From the NCBI RefSeq assembly GCF_000421525.1, contig NZ_ATXE01000004.1:248001-312000 (forward strand): a stretch of 64,000 nucleotides of DNA. Reading direction: 5' to 3'. This DNA is from Aestuariimicrobium kwangyangense DSM 21549. Its GTDB lineage: Bacteria; Actinomycetota; Actinomycetes; Propionibacteriales; Propionibacteriaceae. Shown here in pieces: positions 1 to 8,481 of the stretch (within the stretch, counting starts at the first letter, position 1; each line of letters starts with the position of its first letter). A program made the position numbers and the translations under genes. Below the pieces are notes generated by a model that did no database searches, was not told where the DNA came from, and saw only the letters and a program-made list of their open reading frames with translations.

Positions 1-394
1 GGGCGCTGACCGCATCGCGGACGAGTCCACGCGCTGGCTCCTCGAAGCTGATGTCGGCCGGCAGCAGCACGGCCTTGCGCCCGGTCTGCTCGATCAGGGC
101 AGCCACCTCTTCGGCATCGTCCTGCTCCGAGGGGACGTAGTTGAGGGCCACGTCTGCACCCTCGCGGGCGAAGGCGATGGCGACTGCTCGTCCGATCCCG
201 GAGTCGGCACCCGTGATCAAGGCCTTGCGCCCCAGCAACCTGCCACTGCCGCGGTAGGTGGACTCACCGTGGTCCGCCTTGGGGTCCAGTTTGTGGTCGA
301 ATCCCGGCCATTCATGGGTCTGCTCGGGGAATTCACCCGAGTGGTACTGGGTACGCGGGTCGGGAAGGTCGGGGGTGGTGGGCTGATCAGGCAC
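1..394 (-). CDS. SDR family oxidoreductase, partial (C-terminus off the window)
   Basis: This is an NAD(P)-dependent short-chain dehydrogenase of the YghA/general stress protein 39 type; about 131 N-terminal residues are present. A roughly 45-residue N-terminal extension with a proline-rich stretch and a WPGFDHKLDP segment precedes the Rossmann nucleotide-binding motif ITGADSGIGRA. The next segment (AFAREGADVALNYVP) matches the second strand of the fold. The catalytic Tyr-x3-Lys lies beyond the window edge, so activity cannot be judged. I chose a GTG start at 394 because an AGGAG-type ribosome binding site sits just upstream. The substrate is unknown; members of this subgroup usually reduce small aldehydes or ketones and are often stress-induced. 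The family is clear, the specificity is not. Confidence 0.88.
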   Translation of the reverse strand, partial: MPDQPTTPDLPDPRTQYHSGEFPEQTHEWPGFDHKLDPKADHGESTYRGSGRLLGRKALITGADSGIGRAVAIAFAREGADVALNYVPSEQDDAEEVAALIEQTGRKAVLLPADISFEEPARGLVRDAVSA

Positions 395-484
395 GGTGGT
401 CTCCTCGAAGTGGGGTGGTCCGGCTGTTCTTCTCCTCCACCCTAGGCACGCGAACCACCCGGGCACACCCCCCAATGGGCGCAA

Positions 485-1279
485 TCACAGCCAGCTGACT
501 CGTCCGGCGAGGAAGGAGTAGCCCACGAAACTGGCGACGTCGAGCAGGGTGTGCGCGATGACCAGCGGCCAGATGCGCCTGACCTTGACGAAGAAGACCC
601 CGAAGATCAGCCCCATCACCAGGTTGCCGACGAATCCGCCGAAGCCCTGGTAGAGGTGGTAGGCCCCTCGGATCAGGGCCGAGCAGGCCACCACCACCCA
701 CGTGCGCCAGCCGGCCTGCAGCCACCGGGTCACCAGGTAGCCGATCATGACGACTTCCTCGAGCACCCCGTTCATCGCGGCGGCCAGCACCAGCACCGGC
801 ACCGTCCACCAGTTCTCGCCCAGGTTGGCCGCCTGCACGGTGGTGTTGATCCCCAGGGCGCGTGCACCCAGGTAGAGGCCGAGCCCCGGGATTCCGATGC
901 CAGCGGCCACACCCACTCCCCACACGAGGTCCCGTCCGACTCTCCTCGGAGAGGTACCCAGCGCCGCGGCGACGCCGCCTCGGGGGACGAACCGGCTGGC
1001 CAGCAGGTGGACGGCCAACAACGCGGGCACGATGCCGAAGCCGACATTGGCCAGTTGGTAGGCGAGGTCCAACCACGGACGATCAGGGGTGGCCGAGGTG
1101 TTGAGCTGGGAGGTCTGCTGTGCCAGCGGCACCGCCCGGGTGAGGCGCTCGATGATGCTGAGCACGGAGTAGACCGCCGACTGCCCCAGCGAGATGGCGA
1201 GCACGATCGCGGTCTCGACCAGCAGGGTGCGTCGGCGCCGATTGGTGGCCAGAACCTCGAGGACCGGGACACCGGTCAC
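485..1279 (-). CDS. CPBP family intramembrane glutamic endopeptidase-like protein
   Basis: This is a polytopic membrane protein of about 264 residues with roughly seven hydrophobic segments. Three CPBP (Abi/Rce1-like) motifs appear in order: an EE pair in LEEVVMIGYL, a histidine in GAYHLYQG and a histidine in IAHTLLD. The arginine that usually follows the EE pair is replaced by Ile here, a variant I recall from other actinobacterial members. The family cleaves or binds membrane-embedded substrates, such as prenylated proteins in eukaryotes; the bacterial substrate is generally unknown. The frame is open further upstream inside the proline dehydrogenase gene. I prefer the GTG at 1279, a few bases past that gene's stop, which makes the two genes a translationally linked pair. 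Confidence 0.8.
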   Translation of the reverse strand: MTGVPVLEVLATNRRRRTLLVETAIVLAISLGQSAVYSVLSIIERLTRAVPLAQQTSQLNTSATPDRPWLDLAYQLANVGFGIVPALLAVHLLASRFVPRGGVAAALGTSPRRVGRDLVWGVGVAAGIGIPGLGLYLGARALGINTTVQAANLGENWWTVPVLVLAAAMNGVLEEVVMIGYLVTRWLQAGWRTWVVVACSALIRGAYHLYQGFGGFVGNLVMGLIFGVFFVKVRRIWPLVIAHTLLDVASFVGYSFLAGRVSWL

Positions 1280-1284
1280 GGTGG

Positions 1285-2214
1285 TCAGCGCCGTCCGATC
1301 AACTGGCGTGCGAACAACGACACCGTGGCGGGCTTCTCGGCCACCCGTCGGGTGAAGTAGCCGTACCAGTCCGTGCCGTAGGGCAGGTAGACCCGGCACT
1401 GGTGACCGATGTCGACCAGTCTGCGCTGCTCGATCGGGCGCACACCGAACAACATCTGGAACTCGAACGACCCCGGGTCACGGCCGAGTTTGCGGGCCAG
1501 CGCCACCCCGATCTCGACCAGCCGCGGGTCATGGGTGGCGATCATCGGATGTCCGGGACCCTCCATCAGTACCCGGAGGCACCTGGCATAGGAGAGGTCG
1601 ATCTCGTGGCGCGACTGCAGGGCGACACCGGCGGGCTCGGAGTAGGCGCCCTTGCACAGTCGTACCCGCGACTCTTCGGTCGCCAGGGCTCGACAGTCGG
1701 ACTCGGTGCGCCGGAGGTAGGCCTGCAGCACGGCACCCGTCGAGGGGAAGTCCTGCCGCAGTCGCTCGACGACGGCGAGTGTGGCATCGGTGGTGGTGTG
1801 GTCCTCCATGTCGACCGTCACGGTCGCGCCGATCCCGGCAGCGGCCTCGCAGATGCGGCGGGTGAAGTCGTGGGCAAGCTGCTCACCGGCGCGCCCCAGC
1901 TGCAGTCCCACGGCCGACAACTTGACCGAGACGTCGACCTGGTCGGCCCATGGCTCCTGCGCCACCAGGGCCAGCAGGTCGAGATAGCCCTGGGTGCACT
2001 CGGCTGCCTCGTCCTCGTCGGTCGCGTTCTCGCCCAACCGGTCGAAGGTCACCTGCAGACCCTTGCTGGTCAGGTCGTCGGCCACGGCGACCACCTCGGG
2101 AGCGGTCCGTCCGGCCACGAACCTGGACACCAACTCATCGGTTCCCGGGGCGGACTCGACACGTGAGCGCACCCTCGGGTCGTTGGCCATGCGCAGCAGG
2201 CTTCGTCGCAGCAT
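1285..2214 (-). CDS. Proline dehydrogenase family protein (monofunctional)
   Basis: This is an FAD-dependent proline dehydrogenase that oxidises L-proline to 1-pyrroline-5-carboxylate, the first step of proline catabolism. The 309 residues match the length of monofunctional actinobacterial enzymes, and there is no fused P5C dehydrogenase domain. The (beta-alpha)8 barrel shows typical segments: VDVSVKLSAVG near residue 97, TVDMEDHTTTD, VRLCKGAYSEP, MIATHDPRLVE, EFQMLFGVRP and the substrate-binding C-terminal YLPYGTDWYGYFTRRVAEKP. The ATG at 2214 directly follows an AGGGAGAG ribosome binding site. The CPBP gene starts five bases after its stop and is probably cotranscribed. The P5C dehydrogenase partner is not in this window. 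Confidence 0.95.
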   Translation of the reverse strand: MLRRSLLRMANDPRVRSRVESAPGTDELVSRFVAGRTAPEVVAVADDLTSKGLQVTFDRLGENATDEDEAAECTQGYLDLLALVAQEPWADQVDVSVKLSAVGLQLGRAGEQLAHDFTRRICEAAAGIGATVTVDMEDHTTTDATLAVVERLRQDFPSTGAVLQAYLRRTESDCRALATEESRVRLCKGAYSEPAGVALQSRHEIDLSYARCLRVLMEGPGHPMIATHDPRLVEIGVALARKLGRDPGSFEFQMLFGVRPIEQRRLVDIGHQCRVYLPYGTDWYGYFTRRVAEKPATVSLFARQLIGRR

Positions 2215-2278
2215 TGCTCTCCCTCACAAGCGGGGACGCCCACCCCGGGTCGTCGCCCGGTCCGTCCGGCGTCGGTCG

Positions 2279-3229
2279 TCAGTGTTTCACGCCACCGGAG
2301 CGGCTGAGGTCGAAGTGGGGACCATCGGTGAAGGGCAGGTCACCTGCCACCAGGTCGTGCGGAGCCGTCTGCTCCTCTTCGTGGGCGTGGCGCGTCTCCG
2401 TCTCGGTGGTCTCCGACACCGGCTCGCCCAGACGCTCGCGCATCGCGATCAAGGAGTCGCCGAGCCTGGCCTCTCGTCCCGCCCGGCCACCGGAGCGTCG
2501 CGAGTTGACCTCGAGCACGATGTCACCGGTGAACCCGGCCAGCCGCAGGTCGTCCAGGAGTTCGAGGGATTCCTGGGTTCCCTCCCCCGGGAAGAGGTGG
2601 TCGTCCTTGATGGAGCCGACCCCGTCGGTGAGGTGCACATGGTGCAACCGGTCACCCCACTGGGCGGCCAGGTCGCGCGAGCGCATCTGCGCCGTCGAGG
2701 CGTGGGAGCAGTCGAGCACCAGGTGGTTGTAGGGCAGCTCGCTGGGGTCGTAGGCCGGCAGGTAGGCCTGGAACGGACGTGCGAACGAGCGCCACGGGTA
2801 CATGTTCTCGACCGCGAAGGTGACCCCGGGGAACTCGTGGTTCAGCCGGGCGATGCCCTTCACGAAGCCGGTGGCGTAGGTCTTCTGCCACCTGAAGGGC
2901 GGGTGGACGACGACGGTGGTCGCCCCCAGCCGCTCCGCGGCTTTACCGGAGCGCTGCAGTTTCGTCCAGGGGTCGCGCCCCCAGGTCTTCTGGGTCACCA
3001 GCAGGCATGGTGCATGCACCGAGGTGACGGGAACCTGGTGGGTGTCACGCAGCCGCTCGACGGCGTCGACGTCCGCGGCGAGCGGGTCGATGCCCACCAT
3101 CAGTTCGATGCCGTCGAAACCGAGTGCAGCGGCGACCTCGAAGCCCGCTTCGACGCCGTCGGGATAGACGGATGTGGTGGACAACACCACCTTGGACTGG
3201 CTTGCTGGAGTGCCATTCACCCGTGCCAC
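2279..3229 (-). CDS. Sugar phosphate isomerase/epimerase family TIM-barrel protein
   Basis: This protein of about 316 residues has the xylose-isomerase-like/AP-endonuclease-2 TIM-barrel fold. Strand-end motifs are visible in order: GFDGIELMVGIDP, VTSVHAPCLL, TTVVVHPPFRW, VTFAVENMYPW, LVLDCSHAS, HHVHLTDGVGS and FTGDIVLEVNSR. The Glu, Asp and His residues at these strand ends are the usual metal ligands, so a metal-dependent isomerase, epimerase or endonuclease-like activity is plausible. The C-terminal 60 residues are charged and unlike the barrel. The GTG at 3229 was chosen because a GGGAG sequence lies about five bases upstream; a second GTG at 3220 is possible. The substrate is unknown and the neighbours do not suggest one. 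Confidence 0.82.
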   Translation of the reverse strand: MARVNGTPASQSKVVLSTTSVYPDGVEAGFEVAAALGFDGIELMVGIDPLAADVDAVERLRDTHQVPVTSVHAPCLLVTQKTWGRDPWTKLQRSGKAAERLGATTVVVHPPFRWQKTYATGFVKGIARLNHEFPGVTFAVENMYPWRSFARPFQAYLPAYDPSELPYNHLVLDCSHASTAQMRSRDLAAQWGDRLHHVHLTDGVGSIKDDHLFPGEGTQESLELLDDLRLAGFTGDIVLEVNSRRSGGRAGREARLGDSLIAMRERLGEPVSETTETETRHAHEEEQTAPHDLVAGDLPFTDGPHFDLSRSGGVKH

Positions 3230-3341
3230 GCTACTCCCAGCGCGACACTCACGGACCCGAATCCCCACTGCTGTGGCGCCGCTGGACGGCTTGGAGGGGG
3301 CCGGTTTCACGTTTGTCGGCGGGTCGGTCCATGATGATCCC

Positions 3342-3980
3342 ATGCACGTCGACCACTTGATCTTTGCCTGCGGACCCGAGGGGCTGCATGCCCGCGTCGA
3401 ACAGCTCAGTGAGGTGCTGGGCGAGAAGTTCAAGGACGGTGGCTTCCATCCCCGTTTTGGCACCCGTAACCACATCCTGCCGTTGACCGACGGTCGCTAC
3501 CTCGAGGTGGTCGAGGTGCTCGACCACCCGGCCAGCGAGAAGGCCGTCTTCGGCCAGGCCGTGCGCGCCCGCTCCGAGATGGGCGGTGGCTGGCTCGGCT
3601 GGGTCATCAGCGTTGACGACCTCGCACCCTACGAACAACGCCTCGACCGCAAGGCCGTGCCGGGATCGCGTCACTTCCCGGACGGTCGCCTGCTCGAGTG
3701 GGAGCAGATCGGCATCAAGGGCCTGATGGCCGACCCGCAGCTGCCCTACTTCCTGAAGTGGCAGTCGACCCCCGACCTGTTGCCGAGCGCCCTGCAGGGC
3801 GACATCGCGCTGCGTGGTCTGGAACTCGCCGGCTCCAAGGATCGAGTCGACGAGTGGATCGGCGAGGAACTCGGCTCCGATCTCGACGGGGTGAACCTGA
3901 ACTTCACCAGTGAGAATGGCCAGCCCGGTATCCAGTCGGTGACCTTCGAGGTGCCCGGCAAGGGACTCGTCCGCATCTGA
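3342..3980 (+). CDS. VOC superfamily (glyoxalase-like domain) protein
   Basis: This 212-residue protein belongs to the vicinal-oxygen-chelate superfamily, glyoxalase-like type. It opens with HVDHLIFACGPEGLHARVEQL, the usual first beta-alpha unit with a potential metal-ligand His. The following segment, FGTRNHILPLTDGRYLEVVEVLDHP, supplies further ligands (His, Glu). The ATG at 3342 gives a start in keeping with the family, whose members begin almost directly with the first strand. Members range from lyases to antibiotic-binding proteins, and the reaction is not predictable from sequence alone. It is divergent from the TIM-barrel gene and about 65 bases upstream of radA on the same strand, so cotranscription with radA is possible. 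Confidence 0.8.
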   Translation: MHVDHLIFACGPEGLHARVEQLSEVLGEKFKDGGFHPRFGTRNHILPLTDGRYLEVVEVLDHPASEKAVFGQAVRARSEMGGGWLGWVISVDDLAPYEQRLDRKAVPGSRHFPDGRLLEWEQIGIKGLMADPQLPYFLKWQSTPDLLPSALQGDIALRGLELAGSKDRVDEWIGEELGSDLDGVNLNFTSENGQPGIQSVTFEVPGKGLVRI

Positions 3981-4044
3981 GGTCCGCGGTGGCCGATCAA
4001 CCACCGACGCTGAATTGTCGGCGCCCTCCCCTACAGTCATCGGC

Positions 4045-5493
4045 ATGGCCAAGGCGAAGACCCAGGACGCGTTCCAGTGCACCGAGTGCGGCTGGACGAG
4101 CGTGCGCTGGGTGGGTCGATGCGGCGAGTGCCAGGCCTGGGGTTCGGTGGCCGAGCGTGGCGCCCCGAAACTGCAACAGGTCACCAGCAGCGTGCCTGCG
4201 ACCAAGGCCATCCGGATCTCCCAGGTGCCCGCCGGCCAGGCCGACCGGCAACTGACCGGCATCGGTGAACTCGACCGGGTGCTCGGCGGCGGGTTGGTGC
4301 CGGGAGTCGTCGTCCTGCTCGCCGGCGAGCCCGGGGTGGGCAAGTCCACCCTGCTGCTGGAGGTGGCCGCGAAGTGGGCCCGCGGTGAAGCAGCCACGGC
4401 AGGCGATGGTCGGGCCGGTCGTCCCACCCTCTATGTGACGGGCGAGGAGTCAGCCGCCCAGGTGCGGTTGCGGGCCACCCGCACCGACGCCCTGGCCGAC
4501 GACCTCTACCTGGCGGCCGAGACCGACCTGGGCACCGTCCTGGGTCACATCGAAGAGGTGGAACCCAGCCTTCTGGTGGTCGACTCGGTGCAGACCATCG
4601 GCACGGCCGAGGCCGACGGTTCGCCCGGCGGCATCACCCAGGTCCGTGAGGTGACGGGCGCCCTGGTGCGGGTCGCCAAACGGCGGGGGATGGCTGTCGT
4701 GATCATCGGGCACGTCACCAAGGACGGGAGCATCGCCGGACCCCGACTGCTCGAGCACCTGGTCGACGTGGTGCTGGCCTTCGAGGGCGACCGACACTCC
4801 GGTTTCCGGATGGTGCGGGCCGCCAAGAACCGCTACGGGCCTGCCGACGAGGTGGGCTGCTTCGAGATGTCCGAGACCGGCATCAACGAGGTCACCGACC
4901 CCTCGGGGCTGTTCACCAGCCACCACACCGAACCCGTGCCCGGCACCTGCGTCACGGTCACGGTCGAGGGCCGTCGACCGCTGCTCGCCGAGGTGCAGGC
5001 GCTGGTGGCACCCTCCCCGTACCAGACCTCTCCGCGCCGGACGACCTCGGGCATCGAGTCCTCGCGGGTGGCGATGATCCTGGCGGTGCTCGAACGCAAG
5101 GCCAGGGTGCCCCTCTCCCAGCACGACGTCTACGTGTCCACCGTGGGCGGGGCCCGGGTCGGCGACCCCTCGGTCGACCTTGCGGTGGCGATTGCGGTGG
5201 CCTCCGCGGCGGTCGACCGGAACTTCCCGCAACGGGTGGTGGCCTTGGGTGAGATCGGTCTCGCCGGCGACCTGCGCCGGGTGCCGGGGCTGGAACGCCG
5301 CGTCGGCGAGGCCGCCCGGTTGGGGTTCGAACTGGCGATCGTCCCGGCCAACTCCCGCGATTCGTCCCAGAAGATCCCGCGCATGCACGGGCTCAAGGTG
5401 GTCGAGTGCGCCACCTTGGCCGACGCGTTGGGGGTGCTCGATCTTCGCCGCAGCGGTTCGGATTCGTCCGACTACAGTGGTCGCCGTGGCTGA
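4045..5493 (+). CDS. radA: DNA repair protein RadA
   Basis: RadA (Sms) is a hexameric RecA-like ATPase that drives branch migration during recombinational repair. The 482 residues match the family length. An N-terminal C4 zinc finger (Cys12, Cys15, Cys26, Cys29) is followed by a RecA-like core with Walker A GEPGVGKST at about 94-102, a Walker B LLVVDSVQT segment, and the RadA-specific KNRYG motif. A Lon-protease-like C-terminal domain contains VGGARVGDPSVDLAVA. The ATG at 4045 puts the zinc finger at the expected distance from the N-terminus. Its last eight bases overlap disA, an arrangement conserved in Gram-positive bacteria where RadA restrains DisA cyclase activity. Confidence 0.97.
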   Translation: MAKAKTQDAFQCTECGWTSVRWVGRCGECQAWGSVAERGAPKLQQVTSSVPATKAIRISQVPAGQADRQLTGIGELDRVLGGGLVPGVVVLLAGEPGVGKSTLLLEVAAKWARGEAATAGDGRAGRPTLYVTGEESAAQVRLRATRTDALADDLYLAAETDLGTVLGHIEEVEPSLLVVDSVQTIGTAEADGSPGGITQVREVTGALVRVAKRRGMAVVIIGHVTKDGSIAGPRLLEHLVDVVLAFEGDRHSGFRMVRAAKNRYGPADEVGCFEMSETGINEVTDPSGLFTSHHTEPVPGTCVTVTVEGRRPLLAEVQALVAPSPYQTSPRRTTSGIESSRVAMILAVLERKARVPLSQHDVYVSTVGGARVGDPSVDLAVAIAVASAAVDRNFPQRVVALGEIGLAGDLRRVPGLERRVGEAARLGFELAIVPANSRDSSQKIPRMHGLKVVECATLADALGVLDLRRSGSDSSDYSGRRG

Positions 5494-6544
5494 CGACACC
5501 CGCCTGCGCAAGTACCAGGCCCTCCTGGCACCGGGCAGCGCGATGCGTGACGGGTTGGAACGCATCCTGCACGGGCGAACCGGTGCCCTGATCGTGCTGG
5601 GCAACGGTCGGAGCGTGTTGAACGCATCGTCGGGCGGGTTCGAGATCGACGTCGACTTCACTCCCCAGGCGCTGCGGGAACTGTCGAAGCTCGACGGCGG
5701 CATCATCATGTCGACCGATCTCGACCGCATCGTCCGGGCCGGGGTGCACTTCGTGCCCGAGGGATCCCTGCCCACGGCAGAGACCGGCACCCGGCACCGC
5801 TCGGCCGACCGGATGGCACAACAGACCGGCGTCCCGGTGGTGACGGTGTCGGCATCGATGTCGACGATCGCCCTGTTCATGGACGGCCAGCGGCACCCGG
5901 TCGAACGGCCCGAGCAGATCATCAGCCGCGCCTCGCAGGCGCTGGCGGCCCATGCCTCCTACCGTCAGCGGCTCAACGAACTGACCGCCCAACTGACCTC
6001 GCTGGAGGTCGCTGACCAGGTGACCGTGCGCGACGTCACCCTGGTGGCCCAACGACTCGCCATGCTGCGGCGGCTGGGAACCGAACTGTCGGGGTACGTG
6101 ACCGCCCTGGGTATCGAGGGACGCCTGCTCGAACTGCAGGTTCGCGAACAGAACCAGGGTCTGGACGAGTTGGCCGATGCCCTCGCCGAGGACTATCGGC
6201 CAGCCGAGAGCGACGCCCCGTTCGGGTGGGCGGGGCTGGGAGCGCTGCACACCGACGGACTGTTCGACGTGCTGGAGGTGGCGCGAGTGTTCGGTTTCAG
6301 CGCCGACCAACTCGACACCGGCGTCACGCCTCGCGGGTACCGCCAGGTGCAGGCGATCCCACGACTGCCCCAGTCCGTGGTGCACCGCGTGGTCGAGCAC
6401 TTCGGCTCGCTGCAGGCCATCATCGGTGCCACCATCCCCGATCTGCTCGAGGTCGACGGCATCGGCGACCAACGGGCCAGACTCATCCGCGAGGGTGTGC
6501 TCAGGATCGCAGAACACGCCCTGCAGGACTCCCGCCGGGGCTGA
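5486..6544 (+). CDS. disA: DNA integrity scanning diadenylate cyclase DisA
   Basis: DisA makes the second messenger c-di-AMP from two ATP molecules and scans DNA for branched lesions. The 352 residues carry the N-terminal DAC domain, a long helical linker and a C-terminal helix-hairpin-helix DNA-binding domain (LLEVDGIGDQRARLI). The conserved RHR motif (Arg103-His104-Arg105) is intact. The usual DGA motif reads Asp70-Gly71-Gly72, a conservative change that keeps the catalytic Asp. The GTG at 5486 lies inside the end of radA, giving an eight-base overlap and probable translational coupling. DisA may be this organism's c-di-AMP synthase, but no other synthase can be excluded from one window. 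Confidence 0.96.
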   Translation: MADDTRLRKYQALLAPGSAMRDGLERILHGRTGALIVLGNGRSVLNASSGGFEIDVDFTPQALRELSKLDGGIIMSTDLDRIVRAGVHFVPEGSLPTAETGTRHRSADRMAQQTGVPVVTVSASMSTIALFMDGQRHPVERPEQIISRASQALAAHASYRQRLNELTAQLTSLEVADQVTVRDVTLVAQRLAMLRRLGTELSGYVTALGIEGRLLELQVREQNQGLDELADALAEDYRPAESDAPFGWAGLGALHTDGLFDVLEVARVFGFSADQLDTGVTPRGYRQVQAIPRLPQSVVHRVVEHFGSLQAIIGATIPDLLEVDGIGDQRARLIREGVLRIAEHALQDSRRG

Positions 6545-6549
6545 CGGGG

Positions 6550-7302
6550 TCAGCCCAGGTAGAGCACCGTCCGGTAGCTGGCGCTCTGGCTGCCGAGGGT
6601 GGCCTTCGCCCAGTAGGTGCCGCCACGCAACTGCTGCTTGACCAGTGAGCATCCCGAACTGGACCGTTGGGTCGTCCACGTGATCGGGAAGACCCGCTCG
6701 GCACCGGCCTTGATGCGCAGGGTGCCGTGCGGACCCCAGGTCGCACAGTCAGCGGTCGTCCAGATCTTGTCGGTGCCCGAAGTGATGGCCAGGGTGATCG
6801 GCTGTCCGGCCAGGGGGACCGCGCAGTCGGCTTCCGAGGTGTTGACCACCCGGATGCGATAGGTGGTCGTCGCACCCGACTTCACCTGGCGTGCTCCGGC
6901 CAAGGCGACCCGCAGGTCGTCGACGGAACAGGTCGGCCTGATCGGGGTGGGGTTGGTCGGCGTTGGCTGGGAGGTCGGCTTCGCACTGGGGCTGGCGGAG
7001 GTGCCGGCGGGCCCGGGTGTGGAACTGCGGGCGGCAGCGGGGCTGACACTCGCGGCGCTGGTGGTGGGCTCCGCACCCGAAGCCGTGGCGGACGTGCGGG
7101 TCGCTGACCGGCTCGCGGTCGTGGCGGAGGAGACAGGCGCGTTGGCCCGGATCGTGGCCGAGGAGTCCCCTCGTCCGGCGATGACGTCGACCACACGGAC
7201 GGCCAACGCCAGCACCACCAGGGCAACCACCACGGCGAGGCCACGTCGGAGCCAGTAGGTCCGCGACGACTCCGGCCCTTGGGGGTGAAGCCATGGGTTC
7301 AT
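6550..7302 (-). CDS. Hypothetical membrane-anchored extracytoplasmic protein
   Basis: This 250-residue protein has a short cytoplasmic N-terminus and one transmembrane helix (GLAVVVALVVLALAV, about residues 21-36). About 80 residues rich in Ser, Thr, Ala and Pro follow, and then a compact C-terminal domain of about 120 residues. The C-terminal domain holds paired cysteines (Cys at the CSVDDL, EADCAVP, DCATWG and GCSLVK segments) that could form disulfides outside the cell, and a beta-sandwich-like pattern resembling DUF4232-type secreted domains. I do not recognise a function. It sits five bases beyond the disA stop, convergent, with no obvious terminator between them. The layout resembles the zinc-ribbon protein at 59188-60048, which has the same helix plus Ser/Pro/Thr linker plus C-terminal domain. 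Confidence 0.7.
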   Translation of the reverse strand: MNPWLHPQGPESSRTYWLRRGLAVVVALVVLALAVRVVDVIAGRGDSSATIRANAPVSSATTASRSATRTSATASGAEPTTSAASVSPAAARSSTPGPAGTSASPSAKPTSQPTPTNPTPIRPTCSVDDLRVALAGARQVKSGATTTYRIRVVNTSEADCAVPLAGQPITLAITSGTDKIWTTADCATWGPHGTLRIKAGAERVFPITWTTQRSSSGCSLVKQQLRGGTYWAKATLGSQSASYRTVLYLG

Positions 7303-7379
7303 GACCGCATGCTAGGCAGCCGACCCGTGCGAGGTGTCAGTACACGCCGAGCCGCAGCCAGCCGACTAGGCTTTTCACG

Positions 7380-8273
7380 ATGGACGAGCCCCCACCACAG
7401 CCCGCCGACCCCGATCTCGTGGTCGACATCGTGCTGCATTGGTACACCGAGCACCGGCGCGACCTGCCGTGGCGGAGCGCCGAGCGCACCCCGTGGGGCG
7501 TGCTGGTCAGCGAGGTGATGCTGCAGCAGACGCCGGTCGTGCGGGTCCTGCCGGTCTGGCTGGAGTGGATGGCCCGCTGGCCCGAACCCGCCGACCTGGC
7601 CTCGGACCCCAGTTCATCGGCCGTGGCGGCCTGGGGACGACTCGGCTACCCCCGCCGAGCCCTGCGGCTGCACGCGGCTGCCACCGCCATCGCCACCGAC
7701 CACGAGGGACGGGTTCCCCCAGACCTGGCCACCCTGCGCACGCTCCCCGGTGTCGGCGAGTACACCGCCGCCGCGGTGGCCTCGTTCGCGTTCGGACAGC
7801 GCGCCGTGGTGCTCGACACCAACGTGCGCCGGGTGTTGGCGCGGCTCGCCGGTGGGGTGGAGTTCCCCGCCGACCACCTCACCCGTGCCGAACGCGACCT
7901 CGCGGCCGCCTGGACCCCGGACGACCCGCGGGTCGCGTCCACCTGGGCCGTCGCGGCGATGGAACTGGGAGCGCTGGTCTGCACCGCGAAGGCCCCCGCC
8001 TGCGATCGCTGCCCCGTGAGTTCGTCCTGCCGCTGGTTCCTGGCTGGCCGGCCAGCCCACCAGGGCAAACCGCGCCGCGGTCAGGCCTGGCACGGCACCG
8101 ATCGGCAGTGCCGTGGGGTGATGCTGGCCGAACTGCGCGAGAGTCCTCGTCCGCTCGGCACCGACGAGTTGCTGGCCCTGTGGACCCGCGATGCCGACCA
8201 GGCCCGGCGCTGCCTGGACTCGCTGGCGGCCGACGGGTTGGCCCGACGGGGCGTCGACGGCTGGACCCTGTGA
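7380..8273 (+). CDS. mutY: A/G-specific adenine glycosylase MutY
   Basis: MutY removes adenine mispaired with 8-oxoguanine. Of 297 residues, the N-terminal catalytic domain shows the Glu general acid in LVSEVMLQQT (Glu45), the helix-hairpin-helix LPGVGEYTAAAVASFAF (about 122-138) and the catalytic Asp in LDTNVRRV (Asp146). A [4Fe-4S] cluster is implied by Cys201-x6-Cys208-x2-Cys211-x5-Cys217. The C-terminal NUDIX-like 8-oxoG recognition domain is absent. About 80 residues follow the cluster, ending in a winged-helix-like segment (PLGTDELLALW...), as in many actinobacterial MutY proteins. The start at ATG 7380 agrees with the family. Its position after radA-disA groups three DNA-repair genes. 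Confidence 0.95.
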   Translation: MDEPPPQPADPDLVVDIVLHWYTEHRRDLPWRSAERTPWGVLVSEVMLQQTPVVRVLPVWLEWMARWPEPADLASDPSSSAVAAWGRLGYPRRALRLHAAATAIATDHEGRVPPDLATLRTLPGVGEYTAAAVASFAFGQRAVVLDTNVRRVLARLAGGVEFPADHLTRAERDLAAAWTPDDPRVASTWAVAAMELGALVCTAKAPACDRCPVSSSCRWFLAGRPAHQGKPRRGQAWHGTDRQCRGVMLAELRESPRPLGTDELLALWTRDADQARRCLDSLAADGLARRGVDGWTL

Positions 8274-8360
8274 CCGGTCGTGACGCCTGAGATGCGGGGT
8301 CGGCGCCGAACCTGACCGCCAGGTGTCGCCCGCGTGACAGTTCCGGGACACCCGACCCAC

Positions 8361-8386
8361 CTTCGGTGAACCCTCGGCGAACCTTG
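8361..8386. promoter_or_regulatory. PHO-box-like direct repeat upstream of ugpA
   Basis: Two seven-base units, GGTGAAC (8365-8371) and GGCGAAC (8376-8382), lie exactly 11 bases apart. Read on the minus strand they are GTTCGCC and GTTCACC with four-base spacers, which matches the 11-base direct-repeat unit of actinobacterial PhoP (PHO) boxes. The site lies about 100 bases before ugpA, whose operon belongs to the Pho regulon in several bacteria. The repeat and its spacing are seen directly; PhoP binding is inference. Confidence 0.6.
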
Positions 8387-8481
8387 CCCACGGAAATCGT
8401 TTGTCGTCTTGTCGCGCCCATGGGGGGTTGGTGGACTCACCGAGGACTCGCCACCGGGTGGGTCCGGAAGGTTGCCCCTCG

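Noticed and set aside
485-1399. Longer start for the CPBP protein
   Set aside because: The extra 40 residues lie inside the proline dehydrogenase gene, are Arg/His-rich and do not resemble the family.
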